A stretch of 64,000 nt of DNA from Globodera rostochiensis. Lineage: Eukaryota; Nematoda; Chromadorea; Rhabditida; Heteroderidae. The notes below the pieces were generated by a model. That model saw only the letters and a list, made by a program, of their open reading frames with translations, searched no databases and had not been told where the DNA came from. The translations under genes were made by a program, and so were the position numbers. The DNA is taken from positions 2,134,001-2,198,000 of the forward strand of contig JAEVLN010000014.1 of the NCBI GenBank assembly GCA_018350325.1, written 5' to 3'. Each line of letters begins with the position of its first letter. Positions within the stretch are counted from its first letter, which is position 1. Positions 21,278-32,788 of this stretch are shown piece by piece.

Positions 21278-24200
21278 TCACTTTTTCGCAACAATTAGAA
21301 AAGCTTCTCGGGGTATTTTGACCACTCCAACCATTTTTAATTTTTCTTTCCCCTCGCGCTGGTGCTTTAGTTTCTTGCCCAGTCGATCGGCCACTAAGTT
21401 TCCTTAAACAATAAAAATAACCCAAGCGAATGACAAAAACGCAATTATTCCGAATGTAACGTATTACTATTTAAAGTTTGCTATGTCACCAAAACAAAAA
21501 AAGGACGGTCAAATTTTAGTGATCAATCCCCCCACCCAAACAGAACTTGGACCAACCTTTAAGTAAGCCCGTAAAGTCCTTTTTCATTGGCTTAATCTTT
21601 CGATGTGCCACCGCCTTGGTGCTCTTTCCAAGAGCCGCCTTGACTACTGACTTCAAACTGCTGTTGTGGAATTTCCTCCGCCAGCTTTTTCACAACTTCT
21701 TCCGCCCTGGCCTTCACATTCACTCCGGGACAAAGCATGGAAAGTTCGTCGACCGGTTTATCATTCACAAAAATGCAAATCTTCTCCAACCGGCACTCTC
21801 TGTAGCCTGAAAACAAAGACATAAATTGCATTGCTAATTGAAGGAATGGTTTTGGTGTTTGTGCCAATCCAGTGACTCTAACAACATTAAGCAACAACCG
21901 TCGTCCTTCTGCTCAAATGACGCATATCCGCTGGTCGCCAGTTTGAGGCCGTCGAAAAAGTCGACGATTATTTCCACCAGTGGCAGCCGCCACCTCAAAA
22001 GCATTTGCTTCTCGTCAATGTAAGCCGTTTCCAGCGCCTCCCCGCGGGCGTTTCGACAAAGTTTTTCGATGTTGGGATAAAATTCGGCTGGCGTCACTAT
22101 ACTGACCAAAGACATTGGTTCCAAAAACCTAATAAAAAATGTCTCAAAACCAAAATACTATTTATTGTCAGCAAACCTTTGTACATCCGTAGGCACTTCC
22201 GGGTAATCGGACGGCTTGCAAATGGAAATTTGTGAGTTATCCTTATGGCGTCGTTTTCGAATGCTTTCGTTGTCGACAATGTCTAAAAATGTTCGTTATT
22301 TGATTAATATCGGACTTTTAATCCCAATCCAAACAATAACCGGCCAAATATTTGACGCTTGGTGTAGTGAACACAGCCAATTCTCCATGCTCCTGCTCTT
22401 TAATGGAAATTAAAAATAAAAGCAATTATAAAGCATTGAGACCAAAAGTAAAGAGAATATCAAATGAATTAGACTTTTTGGTCTAAACCCCTCGGACAAT
22501 GTTATCAAAAAAAAAATACCCAAACGCTGCCCGAACACTTCCATATGCAAATTCCCGACAAAGCCAACCCTCCAGCCTTGTCCAAACACGACACTCGAGT
22601 CCATCTGAAGACTCACCGAAGGGTCATTCAATTGTAGACTTTCAACTGCAGCCCTTAAAAAGCGTTCATTAAAAAAGTCCATTACTTTTTCAAACTCTGA
22701 GACGCTCATATTCCATAGGTTCCATGGGAAAAAGCCCCGAGTAAACCGTTGGCTCGACCGAGCCTATTTCCACGTAGGGTTTAACATTGTGCACGGACGT
22801 GGCCGAATGGAAGAGAGTGTCCCCAATCAAAACGTCCCTCGAAGATTTGATCCCACAGTAAATGTAACCCATTTGACCAGCATAAAGTGCCTAAATTGAG
22901 GATGTTTAGCGAAATTCTCAGTATTCAAAAAAAGGTCAAATACACAATTATCGTATTAAGTAATAGAGATTTTAAAAAAATGTTTGCTTACATCCGATGG
23001 GGTGGTCTCCGGATGTAAAATGCCAACTTCCGTCACAATGTATTCCCTTTCCGGGCTGCTGAAGAAACGAATAGGCGCATTTTTGATCAGAGTGCCCTGT
23101 TTGACCATAACGAACAGAAGGGCGCCCTTGAAGTGTTCAAAACTGAAAAGCAATAATGATAATATGAATTAACTAGACTTAATTCCTATCTGGAATCCCG
23201 CTTTAACATTGTAAACTTTAAATTACCAAGAATCAAAAACGTGCGCTTGACATGCCCCTTCTTGTTTAACAAGTGGCGGTGGTATTCTGAAGTGAATTGT
23301 CATGTACTAATTAACTTAAGAGAAAAAAACGGACAATTACCCCGAATTAAGGTCAATTCAACCCCCCCAAAAAGTCTCTGCGACATCGTTGCTTACCCTA
23401 TTCGCTTATGTCAAAAGTACCTTTGGACAATAGCTTCCAAAAGTTCCTGCACATTTTGCCCTGTTTTTGCGGACACTTTCAGAATTTCGTCAGCATGGAA
23501 TCCAAACATATTCTGCAATTGTGTCTCGACTTTGGGTATGTCCACTGCCATATCAATTTTGTTTATGACTGGAATAATCGTCAAATTGTTCTCAAACGCC
23601 GAATGGAAGTTGAACATCGTTTGAGCTTGGACACCCTAAAATTGCAGGGAAAGCTAAGAAAAAAACAATCTGAAAGTTAACTTGGTTAGCAGCGACCAGC
23701 AAAAGTGCCCCGTCACAAGTCACCAGAGAACGCCTAACCTCAAAGCTAAAGGCCCAAAAAACAATAAAAAATGTTTATAGTAAAACCTAAAGTCCACATG
23801 TCCTGGAGTATCACTGTAAATTCGTACAATTTAAACTGTTTTCAGGTTTGAACTCACACCAAATTGAGCATGTAATCCTTTGTGGGGAAAAAAGTAAAAA
23901 ATGGAAAATGGGCAAACCTTGTAGAACATTGAGCAAGTTTGAGCCTTGACCTTCAAGGGAAAAAGGAAAGTAACAATGATCGTGAGTTTTGACAGAAAAT
24001 AGAATGGAGAATTTAATTTACAGTGAATTTTATGACACCAAAAAATGCAAAAAAAAACTTTAGAAAGCTTTTTACAAAAGCGTACATTATATAGCACTAT
24101 TACCACGGCAGGTTGTGCTTACAGTGATTCCTCGCTTGCGTTCGACCTCAAGTTTGTCGAGGTACTGGGCATCGGACTCAGCCGGGATGACATTGGTTAA

Positions 24201-24514
24201 CTGCAGAAAGCGATCAGCCAAGGTACTCTTCCCTTTATTAGACATTTGAACAATCGAATAACAAAGTCCAAACCATGATCGATGTGCGCAATTATGGCAA
24301 AGTTGCGAATTTTTTCTTAAATCTATAAATTTGTAACAATTTATTACATAAAGCCACCTGGAATATATTTGTTGAGTGCGCGTATCGGTCTGTAGTTGTA
24401 CTCAGCATTCCCTTGATTCCCTGGAGCAGAATATGATCGCGATAATAATTTATGGCCACGACGACAAACAAAATTGTCTTGAAGCAATAGGAACAATGGA
24501 CGCTCCGATGTCAT
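21278..24514 (-). CDS. GUF1: Mitochondrial translation GTPase GUF1 (LepA/EF4), with apparent frameshift
   Basis: Ribosome-associated mitochondrial GTPase. Exon 1 begins [15 protein letters not shown] with a basic leader; later exons give [13 protein letters not shown] plus [12 protein letters not shown] (P-loop), [13 protein letters not shown] (switch I region), [11 protein letters not shown] (NKxD), [25 protein letters not shown] domain II text, [30 protein letters not shown] and a C-terminal exon [20 protein letters not shown]. Domain order and length match the family. In the penultimate coding exon the frame shifts by one base near 21648: QQQFEV is in one frame and [16 protein letters not shown] in another, with no GT/AG pair to explain it. 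It may be a sequencing error, a real polymorphism or early decay. RPF1 lies divergently upstream. Confidence 0.9.
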
Positions 24515-25135
24515 TTTAAAAATAAAAGGTTTCGAGTCTGGAAACAGGGTTAATTTTTTTTTAGGTTTTTGCCTATTTTTTCTACAGCTTTGTTTTGGCT
24601 AGTTAGGTATGCACGAAAAACATGTTTTAGTCGGAAATTTCGTCGTTTTAACAAGGCTATTCGGACCTAGAAAAACCTGTTTTGGAGTTCTCGTCTAAAA
24701 TAGGCTCGAGCCTAGTTCGGCATTTTTCGAAAAAGGCAATAAAAATTCAAATTTTTGAATTTTTTTGCCAAAAAAAAAAATTTATAAAACAAATTTTCTT
24801 GTCAAGATATTCATTTTTAATATTCAAAAAACTCAATTTTTTGCTAGGATTTTTTATATTAACAAAAAGGTGTGAAATATCTCGACTGATATTTTACCAT
24901 GAAAAAAACAAGGTCTTAGGCCATGTTATTTTTACGCACATTTTTTCGCACATATTTTTGCGTATGAACCCTGGATTTTGGAGCTATTTCGGGCATTTTT
25001 TCACCTATTTTAGGCGCTTAAACCGTTGCCAATCTGAGTGCCTTCAACTTTTCTGCTAAACTCATTTTTATTCCCTTTTTAGATTAAGCAAGGACTGCCG
25101 TAGCACCATATTTATAATCAAGTGGGAATTTATAA
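24515..25135. other. Divergent intergenic region, dispersed-repeat content
   Basis: Between the GUF1 and RPF1 starts. AT-rich, with AAAATAGGCTCGAGCC-type and TATTTTAGGCGC-type segments that recur, partly inverted, near 5475-5565 and 29050-29130. No gene recognised. Confidence 0.55.
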
Positions 25136-26542
25136 ATGCCATCAGAGAAATCACTACATCGAAAGAGGTCTCTTGCGGTAAATATCGCGCGAGATAAGGT
25201 ATCATCTATTTGATTCTTAGTTTGTTTTATGGTCGCTGATGAATTTAGGCAAAAAGGGAAAGGCGTGAAGAGAGGAATCGAATCCGAAAGGAGAAAGGGG
25301 AGGATGCTGTGCCGAAACAAGCGCCAAGAACAATCGAGAACACACAGGAACCTGACGACACCTACGTCAGATCGGATGATGAGGAGGTGAATTAATATTT
25401 AATTTCTATTTATGTTTCAAATTTAAACAGTCGATTAACATACGCTTATGAAAGGTGTTGAATGACTTGGAGAATGATCCGATGGTCAATTATTTTCAAG
25501 AGTCTGCAAATCCGAAAGTGTTAATCACCACGTCACCACGGGCCAAATTAGTAAGTTGTTTTAAAACAGACATCAGAAAGCAAATAAACAACATAAAAGC
25601 AACACTTTTATTTTAGAAAACCTTTAAACTCTGTTTTGAGTTGAAAAAGGTCATTCCGAATGCAGAAATTGTGACGAGAAAAAATGTCGCCATAAAACGG
25701 GTTGTGAGACAGGCAATTGAGCATGGTTTTACCGACCTGGTTGTGGTGCACGAGGATCGGAAACGGCCAAGTACGACCTGTGGTTCTTTGAACTTTCCAA
25801 ACTCAGTTAATTCAGACGGGATTGTACTCTGTCATCTCCCGGACGGTCCAACGGCATTCTTCAAGATAAATTCCTTGCAGTATAGCAAACAGATAAAGGT
25901 GTGGTGTTTTATTTATTTTTGCATTTTTTTTCTGTTGCAAATTTCAGGACGTCGGGGAGTCAACGGACCATTACCCGGAGCTGATTTTGACAAACTTTAC
26001 TACGAGATTGGCAAAGACAATCAGCCGAATGTTCGCATGTCTCTTCCCACAAAGACCTGATTTTGTCGGTAGGCGCGTGGTCACTTTCCACAATCAGCGC
26101 GACTACGTCTTCTTTCGTCATCATCGGTGAACAGCAAATTAACATGATTTTATTGTCTCGGATTGGGTAGAAAAAGCATAGCCTAACCTCAATATATAAG
26201 GGGAAAGTACGGGACAAGTATTATTTGTGACTAATTAGGTACGAGTTCAAAAAAGAGGGGCAAAAGGCGGCGCTTCATGAATTGGGTCCGAGAATGACAT
26301 TGAGGCTTAAGTGGCTGCAGAAAGGGACCTTCGATACGCGCGGAGGGGAGTACGAATTTTATCTCAAGGTTGGGAAAGTAATTGATAAATTTTACGGGTC
26401 GGGTTAGAAAACTTTAAGGTAAATTATTGTTTCTTTGCAGAGACACGACATGGAGAAAAGTCGCAGACGATTTTTACTTTCATCCGGGAAGCCAAAATGT
26501 GAGTCCGACAAGGTAGATATTGACGAAGAACAAGGCGATTAA
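25136..26542 (+). CDS. RPF1: Ribosome production factor 1 (Brix domain)
   Basis: Nucleolar 60S-biogenesis protein. Exon 1 reads [14 protein letters not shown], joining in phase to a basic exon [17 protein letters not shown]; then [36 protein letters not shown] and [68 protein letters not shown] and [19 protein letters not shown]: the Brix domain in normal order. The last exon adds a short acidic tail after [12 protein letters not shown]. Positions 25771-25806 look like a 36-nt intron (GTACGA...CTCAG) that is in frame and stop-free if retained. Confidence 0.94.
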
Positions 26543-27153
26543 ATTATTCATCTGACGTTTTTCTTTTGCAAGTAAAGATTGTTTCACGCAATTTGTTGGA
26601 TGAAATTGGGAAAATCATCTACCTCATAAGGGAGAAAAATTTCGCGTTTAACACCAAGGGTAAAAACTAGTCTTTTGTAACTAAAAGCTCCATTTTAAAT
26701 GAAATAGTGCTATTTTTGAAGCGTTATTCAGATCTTATTGACCGAAAGTTAAACAAGTCCATATTTTACTTTCCTGAATCAAATCTTTCCGGACTAAGAA
26801 AAATGTAGCCAACAAAATATTGTACCAAATTCGGCGATCAAGTAATGTTTAAATTGGAGGATAGAAGGAAAGGAGAGATCGGAAGTTTGATTGAGCAGGT
26901 GGAGGTCCAGTATCTCTCCTCCGCTATCGATGCACCAAATATTCAATTTTAATAATTCTGGATGTTTCGGTGGTGAACATGCAAGTTCAGAAGAAGAAAT
27001 TCAAACGGGATAGCCACCAGAACAACAACAAACAAAAAAAAAACAGGTGCAGTAGTGATTAAGGGGAACGCCAACACTCGAAGAATAAGCACAGCAAATG
27101 CAATGATCACCGATATTCGGTTGGATCGTAACACTTCGGCCAAACATCTTTCC
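26543..27153. other. Intergenic with unassigned open fragments
   Basis: Plus-strand stretches at about 26574-26650 (LLDEIGKIIYLIREKNFAF) and 26708-26808 could be two exons joined by a short intron, followed by a fragment with LEDRRKGEIGSLIEQVEVQ. I do not recognise a family and cannot define a start. The remainder is the VIG-1/SERBP1 3' flank. Confidence 0.35.
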
Positions 27154-28697
27154 TCAGTGCGCAGCTCCGAGAGCGGGAAACTGCTCATTCTCAAGCGTGA
27201 AGCTGCCTCCCTGTTGACGCTTAGGCGCACCGCCGGCACTTATCCCGCCCCCACCACCTGAAGTTGAAAATAAATAAACTAACACTAACAAATATTAAAT
27301 GAACCGTAATTGCCGCGAGGCCCACCACCGCCGCCTCCACGCGCACCTCCACGATTTCCGCCGCCACGAGAACGCTCTCCACGAGGTCCACCGCCACGCT
27401 GTCCAGCAAAACCTGAATTACCTCCACCAAATCCACTGCGCTTATCCACAAAGGAAACATCGATCAGCAATGCCTTCTCGCGCTTTTCTTTCTGAAAAAT
27501 TCAGGGTTTAAAAGAAACCGTCGAGATTCTCGGATTGGGTTTTAGTGCTTATAATAACCATAATTGAATGGAGAGAACTGTATTTATCTGACCTAATTAT
27601 TTTGAATTAAAAATTCTAAGCATTTGTCGCTTTTTTTCAATAATATGTACCATTTGAAAAAGATTGCTTACGTGTTGAGCAGATTCGTCAATTTCTTCCT
27701 CTAGTTTCGGTCCTTTCGCATTCTGATTCTTCATCGGGATCAACTTCTGGTAGAGCTTCTGATCGTCGCCTTCGCCCGGTTTCCGAATGTTGAAATGGAT
27801 TTGCTCGGCATTCTTCTGCTCGCTCTTCCATTCTTCGTAAGTCTTTTCGCGCAGAGTTTGGTCGACTTCCGTTTCCGTCTATAGAAGGATATTTATATTT
27901 TGAAACATACAACAGTACATTGGTCTCTTTGGCCTCCTCGACGACGACGGCATTCTCTACTTTTTCCTCAGTCTTTGGAGGTTCGACAGCGATATCTTCA
28001 TTGTCCCAGCCAACATTGCTATCCCATCCGGTGTTCTCGTTCTCCTTTGGCTTGACTTCCGATTCTTCTAAATATGTTTTAAAGGTATGTAATTTAATTG
28101 AAAAGTAACTGTTCTCAGCTTCTGTGGGTTTCACTTGGCGTTGATCATTGCGAAAGTTGACCCCACGAGGTCCACCACGACCGCCAGTTCGAGGTTGGCC
28201 ACGTTTGGGTGCGGTTGCTCGACGACTGTGCGCAAAAGTAATTCCATCAGACAGATACTCACCGTCCAAGAATGCAAATTTATTGTAAGTTTGGACTCCG
28301 TAACCATTGAAATGGTAGAGAATTACTAAAACAAAATCTGCATTACCTGCCGTATTCCGTATCCAAGCCAACATTGCTATCCAATCCGCCGTTCTTGGCC
28401 TCCTTTGGCTTGGTCTCCTTTGGCTTGGCCTCCTTTGGCTTGGCTTCCGATTCTTCTAAATATGTTTTTAAAGGTATGTAATTCAATTGAAAAGTAACTA
28501 TTCTCAGCGTCTGTGGGTTTCACTTGGCGTTGATCATTGCGTAAGTTGACCTCACGAGGTCCACCGCGACCGCCAGTTCGAGGTTGGTCTTGCTTGGGCG
28601 CGGTTGCTCGACGACTGGGCTCAAAAGTAATTCCATCAGACAGATCCTCACCGTCCAAGAATGCAAATTTATTGTGAGTTTGGACTCCGTATTCCAT
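27154..28697 (-). CDS. VIG-1: VIG-1/SERBP1 (HABP4 family) RNA-binding protein
   Basis: RGG-rich RNA/ribosome-binding protein of the HABP4/PAI-RBP1 family (VIG-1 in C. elegans). Key text: YGVQTHNKFAFLDG at the N-terminus, PRTGGRGGPR repeats, the family core LREKTYEEWKSEQKNAEQIH plus FNIRKPGEGDD, an RGG block (RGGGPRGERSRGGGNRGGA), and a terminal LENEQFPALGAAH with the FPAL motif common to the family. The first exons are present twice in tandem with a period of about 389 bp. Only the upstream copy preserves the ATG in frame (28697); in the downstream copy the equivalent ATG is out of frame, so the copies may be alternative exons or include a dead one. FAHD1 lies divergently 500 bp away. Confidence 0.85.
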
Positions 28698-28740
28698 TGA
28701 AATGGTAGAGAATTACTAAAACAAAATCTGCATTACCTGC
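27990..28740 (-). repeat. Tandem duplication of VIG-1/SERBP1 5' exons
   Basis: Two copies (about 27990-28351 and 28378-28740) with a period of about 389 bp and high identity across exons and introns, including the identical run GGTAGAGAATTACTAAAAC at the end of each. Copy differences include KPKEA/KPKET micro-repeats in the upstream copy and loss of the start-codon frame in the downstream copy. Confidence 0.85.
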
Positions 28741-29197
28741 AATATTATTTTTTGGATATTATAAACAGGTATACAGAAAAACGAATCTAAACGCACAGGT
28801 AACTCAAAATAGCACTTTTTTGCAAATGCATTTATGGTTTATAACCCCATCCATATAGTTCCCATGTTCGGATGCACTGATTTAACCAAACTCAATACGA
28901 ACTCTTGCGTTTTTTTAGTCTATAAATCTCGGCCTTACAAATTAGATACGCATACACGCTATAACTTAACGCAGGAAATAGCAATTAAATTGGCATTGGG
29001 TGTTGGCGTTATGTCACCAATAAATTGGCATTGGGCGTTGATGTCACCTGAATAGGGTTCGAGCCTATTTTAGGCTCGAACAAAACAAAGCTGCAGGAAA
29101 AAGTAGGCTTAAGCCAAAAAATCCCATCCCAATTCATGACTTTTTCTCTTCTCTGTCAGTTTTTTCAATTTCAGTCTTGGATGGTTATTCTTTGAGC
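28698..29197. promoter_or_regulatory. Head-to-head intergenic region with TTGGCRTT repeats
   Basis: About 500 bp between divergently transcribed VIG-1/SERBP1 and FAHD1. Positions 28988-29050 contain two related units with TTGGCATTGGG and GCGTTATGTCACC or GCGTTGATGTCACC. Similar motifs occur in two other divergent intergenic regions (37038-37180 and 58672-58734). A promoter role is inferred from position only. Confidence 0.45.
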
Positions 29198-30013
29198 ATG
29201 AGCGCCACCTGTGGAAGATTAACAAAATTTCACGAAATTGCGCAAAAAATTATATGCGTTGGTCGGAATTATAAGGATCATGCGTTGGAATTGTAAGTGA
29301 AATCGTAAAGGTGCATTCTAATAGTCTAAATTCATTTACAGGTCCAACCCGATACCATTGGAACCATTAATTTTTGCTAAGACGCGGAATGCGTTCGTAC
29401 TTTCTGGTGGAACGATCAAAACACCAATTGGATGTTCAAGTCTGCACTATGAGGTAAAACATCTGGACAAACACCAAGGCTTATGTTGGAGGAGGGAAAG
29501 GCAGTACTCAAGTATTAAGGTGGAACTCGGTGTGGTAATTGGGATCCCGGCGAAAGATATCAGAAAGGAATCAGCCTTTGAGCACATTGGAGGCTATTGC
29601 ATTGCACTGGACATGACCGATAGAGGAATGCAGGACAGACTTAAAAGAGACGGACAGCCGTGGTTCTTGGCAAAATCTTTCGATACGGCTTGTCCAATTG
29701 GCGAATTCATCAATAAAAATGACATCGCCAATCCTCAAGAACTTGAAATATATTGTGCAGGTCACTCCGTCGATGGTGCAATTTATAATATTTTTTATTT
29801 TAAGTTAATGAATGTATTCGACAAAAAGCAAAGACGAATGCGATGATGTTCGACATTCCAACCTTGCTTGAATATATCACCTCACGTGTTACGGTCAATA
29901 CAGGGGATTTGATTCTGACCGGGACTCCCGCAGGTGTGGGACCGTGTAAACCTGGGGACAGAATCGAGATCGGGATCACAGGAATAACAAGTGCCTCTTT
30001 CAATGTTGAATAA
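29198..30013 (+). CDS. FAHD1: Fumarylacetoacetate hydrolase domain protein FAHD1
   Basis: Mitochondrial/cytosolic metal-dependent acylpyruvase and oxaloacetate tautomerase/decarboxylase family. Sequence: KIICVGRNYKDHALELSNP, then after an intron VELGVVIGIPAKDIRKES, IGGYCIALDMTDRGMQDRLK, PWFLAKSFDTACPIGEFI, and a final exon with KAKTNAMMFDIPTLLEYIT, GDLILTGTPAGVGPCKPGD. The metal-binding acidic residues fall in the HYE|VELG and LDMTDR segments. The start is the ATG at MSATCGRL; a preceding ATG closes after five codons. It ends 114 bp from the convergent dehydratase gene. Confidence 0.93.
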
Positions 30014-30127
30014 TGAATACATTGAAGAAATGAAAACATTGGTAGATAAAAATGACATTTACATCTATTCATCGCGAATTCCAATTTTTCGTGGCAGATT
30101 GTGTGACAGCAGCCCAGGGAAACTTAT

Positions 30128-32455
30128 CTAGAAATATTCCAAGCTTATTTTTTTCTTAAACATTCTTGCCTGCTTGTACTTCTTGCCCAAATGCGTGATC
30201 AGCTCCTGCACGTGAGCTTCTCCTCTAGTCTCGCAGATCACCCGAATACGTACCGAATACACATTAGCCGCAAGCCAGGCTCTTTCATGAAAAAGGTCCT
30301 TAATGCTCGCGCCCGTTTTTCCTATTTCACTCGTAAGTTCCGCCATTCCTGAATTGCTAATCCGCTAAAAAATAAAGAACGGGTAGACTCGGTCCAATGG
30401 TTCCTATAGGCTACCCCCGGACTCTTCACACCCCCTAAAACATGTATTGCTCTCTCTACCTCCAGGTCTGTCCGAAACAACAATATCGAATTTTATTAGG
30501 CGTCCGTCAACAGCGAGACCCCTTTCAATCGTACGACCTCAAATTGCCTAAATATTGTATTAAGGCGAGTAAAAATACCCAATACAGTCGTGTCTATGTT
30601 TCCGCCGGTAAGAATACTTACAACCCTAAAGACTCGAGAATACTTTTCGTCCGAATGTTTTCATGACCACCTCTTCCCGCGGAGATAGTCCAACTTCCCG
30701 GAAATGAATGCCGCCAGTCCAACCGCACCCGCGCCCTCAACAACCGCCTTTTGAACTTCCAATAAGCGTAGAATTGCAAGCCTTTAATTTTTCATTTGGT
30801 GGCATTTTGGAAGTGTTAGAGGCCAACGCTATGCTTTCTTCACACACTGTCACAAGGTCGTCAATCAGCCCTTCCGCCATGAAGACAGCATTGTCTCCGA
30901 CAGTTGGGACTGCAAGACCTTGGCATGGATTTTGAATGAGGTCAAGAATGGTGAGAATGATTCACAGTCGTACTTACCATCGGCCAGGCTTGATTCTGGA
31001 TGAAGGGGCTCATCCCTTTGTTCAACAGCATTCTTGAAAGATGGGCACATTTCGGATTCACTGAAAATGGGTCAAATCGAGTGGCTTGAGCGCCATGCAG
31101 AACTCACACTCCCTTAAAAATTGCCCTTGAAAAATATTTTTAAAGAACAAACTTACGATGACAAGGACTTGCGGTTTCAATGTTTTAACGGCCAACGCAA
31201 CACCAGCGATTAGTCCGCCGCCTCCAACCGGAACAACAATCGCATCAACATTGCTCACCTTAATTGTTCACAAATAAATAGACACTGTTAAGTCACGGAC
31301 TTGGTCCAGTATCTCCAGTCCAATTGTCCCTTGACCCGCAATGACGTCAGGATTGTCGAATCCGTTAATGTATTTTATATTTTCGTGTTTTGCCAGCTCG
31401 TAGGCAAATATCTTTGCCTAAAAGTTGTCCTTTCACAAAGATTGCAGCAACAGAAGCACCACCTCTTGAATGTGTAGCCCGTGAAGTATTACTAAGCGTT
31501 TAGTTAATTAGGCTAATTCAATTGTTACCGAACATTCCACCTTTGGCGTTGTACGACTCACAGCAGGATATCTTCATCAGAGGAGCGAATTTTGGCATCA
31601 CCACACTGGCACAATAAATATATGTCAGAGGATTCATTAGCGATGGGAAAGAAAACTCACGTCACCGGGATGCCCAATTGGTGGCCGTGGTATGCCTGAC
31701 ATTTGTGGGACGTTTGGGCATTTTACGAGTACCAAAATACCAGAGCGAGTGCGTGGTTACCAGCCGACGCAGCGATCACTCCAATTTGCCTTAAGGGGAA
31801 ATAGGAAACGAATTAAAACAAAAAGTAACAGGCAATAATTTCGATTAACATTTTAAGTTGCATCTGGCCATTTCATTTGTATTAGTGTCCACTCACCGCT
31901 GCTCTTTTGTCAGTCGCATAAGAGCAAAACGCGCTCCTCTTTCTTTGAAGCTGCCGGTCACTTGCAAAAACTCCTTAAACACTGACTGCGTTTTATGTAC
32001 CAAATGATCGCATATTATGATCGACATTATTACCTGCTTGAAGAACAGTTCAACATCAAACATCGATGAAAACGCATCCGACTTCTAAAAATTCTGAAAT
32101 TCGTATGGATGATTTTGAACGTTGACGCACAATTGTGGGCGTCCGGTTAATACCGTCACGAATGTTAAACGCTGAAACATTCGATTTATTTGTGCCAATG
32201 GACAAAGGAAGAAAGGCATCCTAACTCAAACCCACCAGCCGAGGAAATATCCGAAAAGGTCGTTTTGACGGGCTTCTTCGGATCGCAGAATGGGTCGACG
32301 AATGAGCACAAAGCCGAGGGGATTCGTCTGATAGCGCACTCGTCTGAACCTTCTGCTCGTAAACAGTCCGGAACAGCGATAGATGCTGATGATGATGTGT
32401 TCGAGCTTAGCGAGCTCGTCGCGCTGGTCTCAGTACCTTCGTTTAACTCTTCCAT
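30128..32455 (-). CDS. PLP-dependent threonine/serine dehydratase with C-terminal ACT-like domain
   Basis: Fold-type II PLP enzyme deaminating L-threonine or L-serine to 2-oxoacids. N-terminal exon: FVDPFCDPKKPVKTTFSD; then FNIRDGINRTPT, GSFKERGARFALMRLTKEQR (Schiff-base Lys), IGVIAASAGNHALAL, VVMPKFAPLMKI, INGFDNPDVIAGQGTIGLEI, VVPVGGGGLIAGVALAVKTL (phosphate-binding loop), VVEGAGAVGLAAFISGKL, LTGGNID, and RPGGMAELTSEIGKTGASI in the ACT-like C-terminus. About twelve exons. The start chosen is MEELNEGTE; upstream frame includes a hydrophobic stretch that is probably untranslated. It lies 334 bp downstream of SMG8 on the same strand. Confidence 0.92.
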
Positions 32456-32788
32456 GGACGGCTTGGTGTTCTCGGAGTTGGAGGAATGACAATCTCTCTT
32501 TTGCCCAATCAGCAACAGAACGTTTACATCAGCAGCCCAAAATTGTTTGTAGACCTTGCCGTGCTCCACACAGGAATGATAAGACAAAAAAAACATGACA
32601 AAAAGTAAAGTGATAAAATGTGACCATTTTCCACCCCCTCGCCGCCATGCACATTCCGTCACGTCACCCAAATCTTATGTGGTCATACCTTTTGTCTGGA
32701 ATAAGTGACAGTGCAAACCCCAAAAAGTACAAATGTCGGCGAATTATTTAATTTAATTGAAACTGTACAAAATGCTATAACAAAAACA
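32456..32788. other. Short intergenic between SMG8 stop and dehydratase start
   Basis: 333 bp, same-strand neighbours. An open frame extends the dehydratase upstream through it but lacks conserved sequence. Nothing else seen. Confidence 0.5.
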
